A DNA stretch of 64,000 bases from Silene conica (lineage: Eukaryota; Streptophyta; Magnoliopsida; Caryophyllales; Caryophyllaceae). Location of the stretch: contig CM055318.2 in the NCBI GenBank assembly GCA_029255685.2, positions 501,001-565,000 on the forward strand, in the 5' to 3' direction. Numbering within the stretch: position 1 is the stretch's first letter; every line of letters starts with the position of its first letter. The translations under genes were made by a program, and so were the position numbers. The notes under the pieces were generated by a model, which saw nothing but the letters and a program-made list of their open reading frames with translations, was not told the origin of the DNA and ran no database searches. This document shows, piece by piece, positions 10,715 through 26,083 of the stretch.

Positions 10715-11060
10715 AATCTTTAAGTCCTGTTTTTCTGGACTTATTTTATTTCTTTTCAGTTAAGACCCTGATTTTTTAGACAAAATTTTAGATTATTCCA
10801 ATTCAGTTCATTTTAGCTTTATTAAGTCCAGTTCAACCATTCTCTTTACAAATTAATTCTTACGTGGTGAGATAAGTCTTTTTTATGTAAAAATAAAATA
10901 AAATAAAATAATCTTTAAGCCTTGTTTTTCTGGACTTATTTCATTTCTTTTCAGTTAAGACCCTGATTTTTTAGACATAATTTTAGATTATTCCAATTCA
11001 GTTCATTTTAGCTTTAATAGTCCAATTCAATCATTCTCTTTACAAATTAATTCTTATTTC
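10715..11060. repeat. ~190-bp tandem duplication upstream of O1
   Basis: 'ctgtttttctggacttattt ... ctttacaaattaattctta' begins near 10729 and again near 10921 with few differences. The sequence up to 11330 is rich in degenerate 'aattcagttca' motifs. No gene seen. Confidence 0.7.
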
Positions 11061-11432
11061 AATTTACTTTAATTCAACCTTATTAATTAAGTTAAATTAA
11101 ATTTAGTTCAGTTTAGATTATTTTAATCTAAAAGAACATCAACTAAACTCTTTTGCCACAAATTAACTCTTATTTTAGTTCGGCTCCACTAATACCATGT
11201 TCTTTTTAGACTTAATTCCAGCTCCATTTGTCCAATTCAATTCAGCCTCATCAAATCCAATTCAGTTCAATTCAATTTCGATAAATTTAGTTAAATAATT
11301 TAGACAGGTTCACTCTAAAAGAATCGGGCCTAGCTAAGTTCAATTACTTTTTTTTTTCTTTTTTGCAATACTAAGTTCAATTACTTCAGTTCACACTCTT
11401 TCAGTTTATTGAAAACAATACGGTAATGTCTC

Positions 11433-11440
11433 TATAAATA
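11433..11440 (+). promoter_or_regulatory. TATA box of O1
   Basis: TATAAATA within 'tctataaatagcgaaac', 86 bp before the ATG. The context 'ctataaatagcga' is shared with O3 and O4 and nearly so with O2. Confidence 0.75.
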
Positions 11441-11518
11441 GCGAAACATAGCAAGCAGGGAAACATATCAAACAAAACACAAAATCAAAAAAACCAATTA
11501 CAATTTCTGTATCCGAAA

Positions 11519-11959
11519 ATGGTTGCTATTTCGATCTTCGACTCTTTGAACCCGACGTCCTATGTTCCGGGATACATACCACGTGCACCTTCTCAGGTAT
11601 AATACAGAGTACTCGGTAATATTTATCATCTGGTTATGAGCATGTTTGGTCTAAATTGTTATAAATGAATTTTTGTAATTTTTAAGAATTAGAAACACCA
11701 AATTCTTACTTCTATTTTTATGAGAAAAATAAGATATTTGTGTTTTTGAGAAATTATTTTTACTTTAAATAAATATTGTGTTTTCAAATGCAAAAACATT
11801 GAAAAACTAAGCCAAATACACTTTATATTATTATACAAGATTACACGATTTTTATTTTACGACAATTATATTGATAATTATAATCGTGACTAAATACTAA
11901 TGCAAGCGTTGGTGGTTTGTCTGCAGGAGACTGTTGATGACGCATCTGCCCCGGTGTAG
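11519..11959 (+). CDS. O1: orbitide (Caryophyllaceae-type cyclic peptide) precursor
   Basis: Exons 11519-11596 and 11927-11959, phase 0, encode 36 residues. Leader MVAISIFDSLNPTS (1-14), hypervariable core YVPGYIPRAP (15-24), then SQ|ETVDDASAPV, where | marks the intron. Known presegetalins have a ~13-residue leader, a short core and a ~13-residue follower with Q at position 2 and an A-S-A-P-V end; O1 fits in size, order and C-terminus. Known pathway (from Vaccaria): an oligopeptidase removes the leader and the serine protease-like cyclase PCY1 removes the follower and joins the core ends. Core limits are inferred from comparison with O2-O4. Polyadenylation signal AATAAA at 12130. The only paralogue here with Arg in the core. 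A copy of the family, not a chance frame: promoter, splice sites and 3' UTR are conserved among all four. Confidence 0.85.
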
Positions 11960-12282
11960 AATGTCGTATTGCCTTTAGATAATTCCCACGGTTGTTGATG
12001 CATGCTAATTAACTCCTTATTATCGTCACGCTCGTTCTTCAATTTTATCGTCTTTTAAGTTTCGGTTTGTTCCTTTTTATGTTTTATGTCGTCTATGCAA
12101 TGTAACTCGTCCATCATCAGCAACCTTTCAATAAAATCTAAAGGCGTTTGTCAAATTATATGTGTTTTTTTAGTATATACCTATGAGTATGTCGTCTAGT
12201 CTCTTATCTGTTTAGTATTAGGAATATTAATAATAGTTGCGGCTCATCCATCACATTAAAGTTTTGGTTGAAATGGTTCATC

Positions 12283-12335
12283 TATCATGGTATTAGAGCC
12301 AAGGTCACGGGTTCGAATCCTGCCAACCTCAAAAC
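12283..12335 (+). repeat. Met-tRNA primer-binding-site-like / tRNA-related fragment
   Basis: 'tggtattagagcc' resembles the initiator tRNA-Met primer-binding site of plant LTR elements. 'gggttcgaatcc', 20 bp on, resembles a pol III B box. No LTR or cloverleaf can be built around it; origin undecided. Confidence 0.3.
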
Positions 12336-12904
12336 TCACGAAATAAAAACCCGTAATAAGTTTTATTTATTAATAAAAATTACCTGACTCGAATGACCAA
12401 GCACAAATATTTGGACTTGAACGCACCCGCATCCTAATTGTTCGATTCTTGAGCAAGTAAGAGCGGTTTCAGTCGACAACGGGCTATTTTACATGGAACC
12501 GGTTTTCAACAAATTGCTTAACCTCGTAGAGATTAAGTCGCCTCGTACAGCCACTATCAACTTATACCGTCAGGTTTTCAGCTGTCTCGATCTGTTTGCC
12601 TTAGTTTTTCGTGTCAATCATTCATTTGAGTCTTGCCCTAATCATATTAAAACTCATCAATCATCATTATAATGAAATAACATATTATTAGGGTTTATTA
12701 AAAACAAATTTAGGGCAAAATTTTCCAAATTCAAAACTAGGGTTTATCATGATTTCAATTTCATAATATTAACAACATAAAATTAGTAAATTGAAATAAT
12801 CCTAAATATGTTTCTAATGGATAGAATGAATTATAGGCTTGTCTTACAAATAATAGTGAAATACACTGGGTTATCTTCCAAACAATTGTGAAATAGGCTC
12901 TTCA

Positions 12905-13857
12905 GGCCTAAAAACGAAATTCCGCTGCCCTGCCAAACAGACTAATTAACCATGGTGTCCTCCGGCTGGATTTTAGCATTATATCTATTTTATTGGTTAA
13001 ACCAACAAATTTTTTTTTCCTCTGTTATATTATTCAAATCAATGACATAGCTAAGAGGTGGTATTAAATTTACTGGTGAGTTACGCATGAAAAAATTGGC
13101 GAGTTATGCAATTGAAAAAAACTTGCGAGTTACGCACCGAAAAAACTGGCAAGTTAAGCACTGAAAAAAAACCTGGCGAGTTACACGCCTAAAAACGACA
13201 TTCCGCTGCCCTGCCGGAGGGACTAATTAACTATGATGCCCTCCGGCTGGATTTTAGGATGATATCTATTTTATTTTTTGAACAAAAAAATAAAAAAGCT
13301 TTTTCCTCTATTTCCATTCAAGGACAAATCTAAAAAATCTTAATTCTTTAATCAAGGTGGTGTTAAATTCACTGGCGAGTTACGCACGGAAAAAAACTAG
13401 CGAGTTACGCATTGGAAAAAACTGGTGAGTTACGCATTGAAAAAACTGGCGAGTTACGCACCAAAATTTGTCTGGCGAGTACCATACCAGCAAAATTTGT
13501 CTGGCGATGCATATACGTCCCCTTACCAACCAACTTGTGAAAAAGAAGAAGATTGATGATAAATGTTTTGAAGGAAGATCAAGATGAGGAAATGGATAAG
13601 TTCTTTTTTATTTATTGATTATGTTTTTTCCTTGTAATTCTCCAATTGTAAAGTTGCATTGCCTTTACGATTGCGGGAGGGTATTAGGATATCCGGCCCA
13701 TTAGGGCCGTCTATCATTAAACCGGTATGCTAAATTAGGGCTAGGGTTTATAAGATGTGAGCTATTATAAATAACTTTTGATATATCTTATAACATACCC
13801 ATTTAATAATATAATTCTCTCTTATGCTAATCTCTCCCATTATTCTTAACAATCAGT
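12905..13857 (+). mobile_element. Short LTR (TRIM-like) retroelement: internal region + 3' LTR
   Basis: The internal segment starts 'aggcctaaaaacgaaattcc' and is partly duplicated (again near 13187). It ends in the purine tract 'gcgggaggg' and is followed by a ~168-bp LTR (about 13690-13857) starting TATTAGGATAT and ending TTAACA. The same LTR, with a primer-binding site after it, lies upstream of O3 (20912-21081). No coding capacity; 5' LTR missing here. Confidence 0.65.
13070..13510 (+). repeat. 'ctggcgagttacgca' minisatellite inside the TRIM-like element
   Basis: About ten degenerate copies of a 20-25-bp unit 'gaaaaaactggcgagttacg' in two blocks (13070-13195 and 13370-13510). A matching block lies at 21285-21435 near O3. 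Confidence 0.7.
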
Positions 13858-14227
13858 GTAAAATTTTTATATAAAAGAGTGCTACAATTAAAACTTGAAA
13901 TAACAAATTTTATCATTTTTAGACAAATTATCATTTAAAACGAGTATTTCGTATTAAATTTAAAACAGGTCAAATTTACATAGGTAAAAATAAAAATATT
14001 GTTATTTAACAGTTTTATTATCAAGTAGGATACCTAATAATCTAATATACGTCCATCTTAAAGAATGCTATTTATGGATCGCCCAACGCTATGTGTTTGG
14101 TGGACGTTAAGTTTTGATGAAATTGATAAGGTTAGCAAATTGATAGTCAGCAATAATTAGCCTATTGCATCACGTGTTATTACTGTATGTTTGAATTATT
14201 GATTTAAATGATCGGAGATAGAGGCTC

Positions 14228-14234
14228 TATAAAT
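14228..14234 (+). promoter_or_regulatory. TATA box of O2
   Basis: TATAAAT in 'ggctctataaattgcaag', 108 bp before the ATG; aligned with the TATA boxes of O1, O3 and O4. Confidence 0.7.
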
Positions 14235-14335
14235 TGCAAGACGAGAAACAAAGAAAGTATAGCAATACACAATATTAATTAAGCAAATCAAATAGCGTCG
14301 ATTATACAATTAGTCTTATTTCATTTTCTGTGAAA

Positions 14336-15322
14336 ATGGCTGCTATTTCGACCCTCTGCACTTTGAACCCAACTTACAACATTCCTGGAGCCTGGGCTTG
14401 TCAGGTACTTACTCACTCGTCTCGGTTAATTGTAAGGTAGAGCATCGGTCTAAGATCAGATCGAACTAGACCGGACTTTGAAGATTGAGAATAAAAATAT
14501 GGTAAATCAAAAACATGATCTAAAATTTTCGGTCTTGCATTGGAAACGGACATAAACTAATTTAATCATTATTTTGTATACAATAATTACATTTTTATTC
14601 CGCAATATAAAATGCATTTAAATAATTAAACGACTTTTTTTATGAAAATTAGTCATAATACTCGTTTATAATAGTATCTTTTGAAGATAAAATGTTAATT
14701 TGATTCATAATATTTTAATGATTAGTATTTAAAATCATGGCACTTAGTCCATTCGATCCAGACTTAAATTACCCGATCTTGGACCGAACTGAACGGAAGA
14801 CCAAAACATAAAAAACTTAGGACCGAGAATTGGTCCAAATTAATTCGATTCGGGTATGGTTCAGACCAAATAGTTCAGTTCGGTCTATTTTTTTCGCTAA
14901 AACCTAAATTTACTCACCCCTAGTTAATCGTTATCTATTTTATATTTTGGTTGTATATATTAATCAAATGTTATTTACTTTTATTTTTGAAAAGTTTATA
15001 CAAGTTGGCAAGCGGATATTAAAAGTGACCAAGTGACTATGTGTCATGTGATGGAAATCTTTCGTTTATCGTTATTTTCCGCTAATCCTTCTCATTTTCT
15101 TGGTCTTTATTTCAAAATAAATAGATAAAGACTAAAATGGAAAGTCTAATACTACACCATAATATATAAGGAGTACGTAGTATTATTTAATGATATATTT
15201 AGAAAATTATTTGGGTTTTAATTTACGATAATTAATAATTATAATCGTGACTAAACATTAACGTCGATGTTGGTGATGGTGTGCAGGAAATCGCTGATGA
15301 TACATCCGCTGCCCCGGTGTAA
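14336..15322 (+). CDS. O2: orbitide precursor, predicted core NIPGAWA
   Basis: Exons 14336-14404 and 15287-15322, phase 0, encode 34 residues: leader MAAISTLCTLNPTY (1-14), core NIPGAWA (15-21), then CQ|EIADDTSAAPV. The core resembles known Caryophyllaceae orbitides in size and in its Pro, Gly, Trp and Ala content; the final Ala before the follower matches the residue before the PCY1 cut in several segetalins. The 13-residue follower is the same length as that of presegetalin A, with Q at position 2. The ~880-bp intron holds a MITE-like insertion shared with O3. AATAAA at 15473. Nucleotide similarity to O3 runs through promoter, exons, intron and 3' UTR, showing recent segmental duplication. 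The exact core ends need peptide data. Confidence 0.87.
14445..14930. mobile_element. MITE-like insertion in O2 intron, shared with O3
   Basis: From 'agagcatcggtctaagatc' to 'aaatttactcacccctagtt', with repeated 'gaccgaact'/'agttcggtc' inverted motifs. The same block sits at 21863-22385 in the O3 intron, so it was inserted before the duplication. Probably hAT-derived from its 'ctcacccc' end. Confidence 0.5.
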
Positions 15323-15499
15323 AATGTCTTGATTTTTATCTTTGGCCTTTAGATTACTCCCACGGTTGTTGATACTCCTTATTATCGTCGTTTAATTAAG
15401 TTTTAATGTGTTCCGTTTTATGTTTTAAGTGTTTTATGTTGTGTATGTATCTTTACTATCATCGACCTCTTGAATAAAATCTAAAGGCACGTTTATTAC

Positions 15500-16663
15500 T
15501 ATATTCCTCTCTTCTTTGTTTTATTTTTCTATATATACAACACATCTCCGAGTTTTATTCTTATCAGCAGGTCTTACTAGTGACAGACTAATCCCGTCAC
15601 AAACTTATGACCTCTTACAAGAAGGGTGTAGGGATAAGGTGCGACACACTTCATGTGTTTTCCTAACCATCTCTTATGGGTATTTTGTGAAAGAAAACGG
15701 TGACGAATATTGCCGTCAGAAATGAGAATTTGTGTATTCTTATGATCCTTGGTCTAAGGATGTTGCATTTCAATGTAATTTCCAAAACAAAATACAGACC
15801 ATGGGAATAGACGGAATCTTGCTTAGAGATCTTTATTAGCAAATCACAAATTCTTTTGGTGGGATTAGTGGTGATAACGAGCTGAATCAACGCTTGCTCG
15901 ATTTGACTCATTAAGTTATTAAGCCGAGTATAAGCTCAACCCTAGTTTACACCCGCTGAGCTCAAACTACTTCGCGAAGACGCGAAGTGGCTCGCTTATT
16001 TTGATGGGCAGGCTTAGACAATCAAACTGATCTAGCTATTGTGGACACGAGTAATAAAATTAGATCCGTTTCATACATTTTTCATGTGTAGGCCTGTTCA
16101 TTTCCGGTTAAAGTATGCTAATAATCACACTTATAATAGAGGTCCGTCTTAGGTACATTTAGTTACGACACAAAATCTCATCTAAGACATACATAGTTGT
16201 TTTAACCGAAGACGGAACATATAGTATTTGTAAGACAATAAGAAAGTTGATTCTAGTACAATAATTATCCTATTTAGCCAAATAAAATAGTATTTGCGTT
16301 TTAAGATAGACCACTTGATCTTATAAAGGCCAATTTTCAAAAAGAAGTGATACAAAAATTTGACACGCTATACGTGAATTATGGCACGAGACAATCTTGA
16401 ATTAGGCACGAGACAATCTTATAACACAAATTCTTAGATATCTCCGTCGTAAATTTGCGACGGGTCAAATATTACCCACTTTGGTAGAAAAAGATAAGAC
16501 GTTTTATATTTTCAATATTTTGTCTTATACATACAAATGGAGAAACTTGACCCGTTACAAATTTCCGACGCATATATTCGTCGCAAGTAAGACTTACTGA
16601 TCTTATAATATGCAGTAATGCGATTGGAGTACTAACTACTTACCCCAATTAACAAAAAAATAA
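15500..16663. other. Intergenic DNA, no gene supported
   Basis: AT-rich, with short inverted 'tccgtc' motifs typical of MITE remnants (16140-16220; 16440-16590, where 'ccgtcgtaaatttgcgacggg' pairs with 'gttacaaatttccgacgc'). The open frames 15516-15725 (+) and 15663-15911 (-) overlap each other and look like chance. Confidence 0.5.
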
Positions 16664-17778
16664 GGGTTTTTCCCATTGATGCCCCTGTGGTATTCACTTT
16701 TCCCACTTGTACCCTGCGTATAGCACTTTACTAGTCGTACCCCTAAACTTAATTAGTTAATTTCATCATTAGCCAAACATGTTTATACCGTCTGTTTTAG
16801 ACGTTAAGTGCCATGTTGGCATTCTATTTGCCAAATAAGCACCTGACTTGGCAAAGAGTTTTTCCCATTGGTGCCCTTGTGATTTTTTCTTTTCCCACTT
16901 GTATCCCTGCATTTTTGCATTTTCGGTTTCGATGTTGAGCTGATATCTTTAAAACCGTATTGCTTATTATACCCCTTTAAATTAATAAAAAATTGTAATA
17001 TATCGTTTATTATATCTCTTTTTATATGACATGAGATAATACCGTTATATATTACCTTTTATTTTATTCAAAAAATATTATCTAACATTCCCAACTTATT
17101 TATATTAAGTGGACCAAGACGAGTGACATTACTTGTCAATGCTCATCATATTGATCATGCGGCGTCACTTACCTATTTCATCATTGAAGCACCAGCTAAA
17201 TTTTAGATTCTCAATCCCTTTTTTTTTATCTATCAAAAATTTTTCCCATATTTTTTCAGTTTCGATAAATTTTGTATTTATAATCCTTTATAGCTAATTT
17301 GAGGTTGGTTAAATTTTAAATTTTTTAATCAAAATATTTCTGACACTCTTACTATTTAAGTAAATTTAACAATTGAATGATTCGGTAAATCTTCGGTTAT
17401 TAACAATAAGATATATTTGTAATGCCTTGGATTAAACATCGGAAAATTTGAACTTTAAATCGGATATCCGACTCATGTAATTTCAATTCCAACAATTTTT
17501 TCATTCCTTTTAATTATTTTTTACGCAGGGGTACAAATGGGAAAAATGAAAATCACAGGGGCATCAATGAGAAAATCCTTTGCCAAGTCAGGTGCTTATT
17601 TGGCAAATAGAGTGCCAACATGACACTTAACGCCTAAAACAGACGGGATAAAATGTTTGGCTACTGATGGGATTAACTAATTAAGTTTAGGGTACGACTA
17701 GTAAAGTGTTATACGCAGGGGTACAAGTGGGAAAAATGAATACCACAAGGGCATCAATGGGAAAAACCCAAAAAATAA
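16655..17778. mobile_element. Mutator-like TIR element with exact 9-bp target duplication
   Basis: Element 16664-17769 (1106 bp). Long inverted ends begin GGGTTTTTCCCATTG / CAATGGGAAAAACCC and extend about 200 bp. A perfect 9-bp direct repeat AAAAAATAA lies at 16655-16663 and 17770-17778. Nine-base duplications and long TIRs are the hallmark of Mutator-like elements. Internal copies of the terminal motif lie near 16855-16920 and 17525-17580. No transposase. Confidence 0.9.
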
Positions 17779-17805
17779 TAATAATAATTTAGAAACATTC
17801 GTAAT

Positions 17806-18485
17806 TTATTTTCGCACTACGTCTTTTACTTATTACAGTACATTTTACATAGTAATTTTCATTTGCATACCCTTGGCTAAAAAAAAGCAAAAAAACCTAA
17901 TTCCCTCACTGGGTAACCAGTAACCATACAATTTCTCAAATCAATTTTTTTCTTTTTCATTTACGGATTATAATTCAATCGAACATGTATTTTTTAATTA
18001 GTTAATGACAAATCAATAATCAAATTTTATTGTTTTCTCATATGCATTTCTCTGATTTGAATTGTTTAATTTGAGATTTTGGGGTTTTAGAGTTAGTAGG
18101 TGGCGGCGGATCATCGGCGGCGGATCATCGGCGTTGCACGTCGGAGGTGGGCACTAGGGGGAATGTCGGCGCTGGTTGCCCTTGGTAGATGGAAGCAAGG
18201 GTGCGTGGTGATGGGATTTTCGTCCGGTAGTGCGGCAACGGAAGTTGATGGGTCGATTGTACATATGGGTTATAGTGTCACCGGACGTCGATATTCAAAT
18301 GGTTGAGATGGTGGAGGCTGCATAGGTTGTTGATTGGGAACTTGGTGGTGGGTTGGGTGGTGACTTGGTTCACGTTTTTTACCTCATTGTTGTACTACAT
18401 TGGGTGAATTGGAAAGCTGTGAGAATGAGGGGTAATTTGGGAATTGCCGTACTGCGTTGAGTAAAATGTGTACTACGAAAATAAG
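17806..18485. mobile_element. TIR element carrying a GC-rich segment
   Basis: The left 'ttattttcgcactacgtctt' pairs with the right 'acacattttactc..' region (reverse complement of 'gagtaaaatgtgtactacg'), about 40 bp imperfect. The interior (18095-18360) is strikingly GC-rich ('ggtggcggcggatcatcgg' direct repeat) with an open frame (18100-18306) of no recognisable family. It looks like a captured gene fragment rather than a host gene. Confidence 0.45.
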
Positions 18486-18723
18486 TACCCTTTAGAAATG
18501 CCTAATTATATAAGTGGATCACACATAATTAAACCGGACATTTTCCAGACCATGGACTATTCCTTTTTTATTTTTTGAATTTTTGAAAAATGTCCCATAA
18601 TTTGTGTATAAATTGACCTTACATGATCATTAATTTACACGACCCATACGGGTCATACCCGTCTTTAATTAGCATTTGCGGTTTGCACTAAATGTAGCCG
18701 ACGAGAGACCTACACATATTCGG

Positions 18724-19201
18724 TAGGGGTGGCAAAATCTTATACATTATTTGAAAATCGTATCCAGTATATGGCTTTAAAAATTGCCAAAATCACTATA
18801 CGGATATGATATGGTTTAACCGTTTATATAATATTTGGGTACCCGGAAAAATTATACGGAATCTGTATACGTATACGAGTCTAATAATTATCTCTAATAT
18901 GATTATATTTGATGAAGGGTTAATTTTTTATTTATTGAGATAAGTTAGTAAAATAAGTCATAAAAATATTAAGAGTCGAAGTTTAAAGAGAAACTTTGCG
19001 TTTTTTCTGAAAAAATTATAAAAAGCCTTCCAACCGTATCCACAACCGTATATATGATTTCGTTTTTACCTGAACCAATAACAATACGGTTCTCACAAAA
19101 CCATAACAGAATTTCCATATTATATGTAAGAAAATCCGTAAAACTCAAACCATATACGGAGTATCATATTATATCACTAACATTTCTTTTTGCTCACCCC
19201 A
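18724..19201. mobile_element. hAT-like MITE
   Basis: Starts 'taggggtggcaaaatc' and ends 'tttttgctcacccc', an inverted pair. The interior has repeated 'ccgtata'/'tatacgg' motifs. The open frame at 19054-19281 is a by-product. Confidence 0.5.
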
Positions 19202-19354
19202 ATACTCGCTTCTCCTCAATAATTGCTCCTTGTTATGGCCTCACCCTTAGAGGAAGGATACAAGGGACAAAATACAGTTAGATTCATAATCACATGTCAG
19301 TTGGGTATTGTTTTAAATATAACAGTTGGTCTTGCTTCAGACCACAATTTTGGC

Positions 19355-19510
19355 CTGAAATAATAAGACCGTATTTTGTAACCATTTTACAGTCAAATGT
19401 AACCATTATTTACAAACAAGTTATCATAAGCTGTAAGATTGACCATACTATCGTGGTTACATTTGGCTGTAAAATGGTTACAAAATCCCGTCTTATTATT
19501 TCAGACCAAA
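19355..19510. mobile_element. Fold-back MITE (~150 bp)
   Basis: 'tgaaataataagaccgtatt' followed by 'ttgtaaccattttacagtca' is mirrored by 'ggctgtaaaatggttacaaa' and 'cgtcttattatttcagac', giving arms of about 55 bp around a short loop. Confidence 0.75.
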
Positions 19511-19514
19511 AGTA

Positions 19515-20911
19515 ACGGTCTGAAATAAGAATTTGTGTAAATATAAATGGGTCCAATCAAGATAACACTATCTCTTGCAATGAATGCCAGCAAATTTTAA
19601 TGGGTCAAGTAATACTACTTGGTTAGATAACATAAAATATGAAGACTCAAATGGATAATACATTAATACTTGATCCGTCGTAAATTTGTAACGGGTATTC
19701 TCATCACACAAATGAGAATTTGTGATAAGACAAATATTATTGAATATTTCAAGTAAACGGTTTAAGATGAATACTGTCAAATTATTGTTGTAATAATATC
19801 AATTTTTAACGTGTTCCCTTAAAACACGCATTAATAATTTATATACGGAAATGTTGATAACGGGGTTTGTCGCCTTCCTCCACATGAAACAATATTTATA
19901 AAACTTAACTATTGAAATAATGTACTAGGGTAGTCGAGCTCGATCCACAGGGAGGTCAAGTTTGAGTACTAGTTTTGTCTCAGATTATAGGTTAGCTACG
20001 CGAATCAATAAAATGATTAACATTAATCTAATTAACTAAACTAAAAATAAATTAAACTAAGACTACTAAATTAAGGAAGCAAACAAGCAATAGAACAAAG
20101 ATAAAAGCAATAAAGAAAGGCCTAGGCGCGATTTCGACTTCCAACACTTGTAAATTACCGCATAACGGTATAACAAGTTGCCAAGGGAAAAAGTTAATGG
20201 TGAGACGCCTCTAATTCGCTCATAGACTCTCTCTCGGGTTCACTATAAGACACTAGCCATGTCGACACAACTCCCTCCCGGGCTCATGCATCAAACTCCT
20301 TAATTCAAGGGTCAAAGCTTACCAAAATACGCCTATTTTGACTCCCCTTCCGCCAAGATCAGATTAAGGTTTTAAGTCCACGCTATACCCCGGTCATCCC
20401 ACCCCCTCTCCCGAGGGTCACTTTCAAACCGAAAATTAATGGCACCCCTCTCAAGTTCTCCCTCCCGGGTTCAACTCAAGATGACAAACTAGTCCAAGTG
20501 GGTGAGCCAACTCTCAACCTAGCCAACTCCCGTCGACGGTCAAGGATCAAAAGTCAACAACAATCTCAAATAAAACATAAACAAGTCAAATCCCTTAAGT
20601 AACCCAATTAAACTCCCCCTCGACACCATGTTGGTGGAATTAAGTCGGTAACCTACATATATCGGAGTCACCCTCACCTACTTTTTGTACATGAAGAAGG
20701 AAAAACAAAAAGTAAGTCAAGGTAACGTGCTTGTTTACCGATAATAAGACTTTAAAAATACACAAAGTCCAATGAAAGATAAATGAGGTTATAGGCTGGA
20801 TTTTTCATAGTTAATCGTTAATATGGATTAATATGAGAAGATGAGACATATGTTGTATTATTTCCATGAAATAATACTTAAATTAATATGGTCTTTATTA
20901 ACTAAACATCA
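19515..20911. other. Intergenic DNA with anonymous repeat-like block
   Basis: 19880-20660 is less AT-rich, with regular 'tccctcccgggttcac'-like motifs and no open frame. It resembles non-coding parts of LTR retrotransposons but no LTR, primer site or polypurine tract could be fixed. No gene. Confidence 0.4.
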
Positions 20912-21450
20912 ATATTAGGATATGAGGTCCATTAGGATCAGCTATCATTAGACCGGTATGTTAAACTAGATTTAGGGTTTATGAGATGTGAGGTATTATA
21001 AATAGCTTATCATATATCATGTAACACACCCATTTAATAATATAATTCTCCCTTCTGCTAATTTCTCCCATTATTCTTAATGGGGTATCAGAGCCTCACG
21101 CTCTTTAGGCCTAAAAACGATATTCCGTTGCCCTCCACCGCTACCCTGCCGGAGGGACTAATTAACTATGGTGCCCTGCGACTGGATTTTAGGATTATAT
21201 CTATTTTATTGGTTAAACCAGCAAATTTCTTTTCTCCTCTATTCTTCATATCAATGACATATCTAAGAGGTGGTATTAAATTTAATGGCGAGTTCCGCAC
21301 GAAAAAACTAGCGTGTTACGCACTGAAAAAATTTCTGAGTTACGCACCGAAAAAAACTAGCGAGTTACGCACCGAAAAAACTGGCGAGTTACACACTGAA
21401 AAAAACTGGCAAGTTACGCACCAAAAATTTGTCTGACGAGTCCCACATAG
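20912..21450 (+). mobile_element. TRIM-like element remnant: 5' LTR, primer-binding site, internal region
   Basis: The LTR (about 20912-21081) starts TATTAGGATATGAG and aligns with 13690-13857. It is followed at once by 'ggggtatcagagcc', the initiator tRNA-Met primer-binding site. The internal region 'aggcctaaaaacgatattcc' and the 'ctggcgagttac' minisatellite follow. The open frame starting 21080 spans these and is not a gene. Together with the O2-side copy it makes up a whole short LTR element. Confidence 0.7.
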
Positions 21451-21642
21451 ATAAAAATAAAAAAATTGTTATTTAACAGTTTTATTATCAAGTAGGATAC
21501 CTAATATACGTCCATCTTAAAGAATGCTATTTATGGATTGCCCAACGCTATTTGTTTGGTGGACGTTAAGTTATAAGGCAGCAATAATTAGCCTACTGCA
21601 TGAGACGTGTTATTACAAGACGAGATAGAGCCTCTTGCCTCT

Positions 21643-21650
21643 ATAAATAG
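21643..21650 (+). promoter_or_regulatory. TATA box of O3
   Basis: TATAAATA in 'gcctctataaatagcgagac', 110 bp before the ATG; same context as O1 and O4. Confidence 0.75.
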
Positions 21651-21752
21651 CGAGACGAGAAACAAAGAAAGCAAATTAGCAATACACAAAATTAATTAAG
21701 CAAATCAAATAGTGTCGATTATACAATTAGTCTTATTTCATTTTCTGTGAAA

Positions 21753-25082
<3,330 letters not shown>

Positions 25083-25259
25083 AATGTCTTGATTTTCATC
25101 TTTGGCCTTTAGATTACTCCCACGGTTGTTGATACTCCTTATTATCGTCGTCTAATTAAGTTTCAATGTGTTCCGTTTTATGTTTTAAGTGTTTTACGTT
25201 GTGCATGTATCTCAATTATCATCGATCTCTTCAATAAAATCTAAAGGCACGTCTATAAA

Positions 25260-26083
25260 TATATATCCTCTCTTATTTGTTTAATTTTTTATACAACTTA
25301 TCTACAAGTCTAAGATCGATCCTCAGTAGCAAATCACAAATTCTTTTGGTGGGACTACTGAAATATTTTAAAAAGGTGCATGATTTTGACATAGGACGGG
25401 CAAACAAAATTTTGTCACAAATTCTACTTTGATTTATAATGTTTTCGATTTTCTAAATTTCTTTGAACTTTTAAAAAGCTTAGATTATTTAATACTCCTA
25501 ACTATTGAAAATATGTAAATAATAGTAATGATATAGGGATCCGAGTAATATATTTTAATAATGGCAAGATCATTCAATAGTTTCGGTATAGTAGTGGTTA
25601 AGAAATTAATGTGCTATCGGTTTACCATAATGTATAAAGTTCGATTCTCCTAATATGCCCCATTTTGATTTATTCCATTATAATCCATAACCAAAAAGTA
25701 ATAAATCGGCACTAAAAACACGTGTAAAGAAAGTATAATATTAAATAAGAATAATATTGACAAGTAAATTAGCCACTCGTCTCATAGTCTTGCATGTGCA
25801 AGATTGTATGATTTTTTCGAAGCGAAATTGTTCTGAAACCTGAAAAGATACACATGATCGTTGTCAACAGGTTAGAATAAAAACAATGAACAACTAACAA
25901 TATTTATTTTCTACATATTAATAATTTTCATACCAATGTACAATTAACCACATTCCGATAGATATATCCGTCATAATCTCTTATTATTATGTTACTATAT
26001 GGTCATACACCTTATTATTGGGAATGTTTTTTTCCCCTTTTACTATAGTAGAAGGTTGTAATATAAAACGGTATTTAGACTAT
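25260..26083. other. Intergenic DNA between O3 and the hydrolase gene
   Basis: No gene or clear repeat end. 'agtagcaaatcacaaattct' (25325) also occurs near 15835 downstream of O2, so the O2/O3 duplication reaches at least this far. Confidence 0.5.

Noticed and set aside
12283-12335. tRNA gene suggested by a B-box-like motif
   Set aside because: No cloverleaf can be folded around 'gggttcgaatcc'; the adjacent primer-binding-site-like motif favours a retroelement scrap.
15516-15911. Overlapping 69- and 82-codon frames
   Set aside because: Opposite-strand overlap, no splice context, no recognisable domain.
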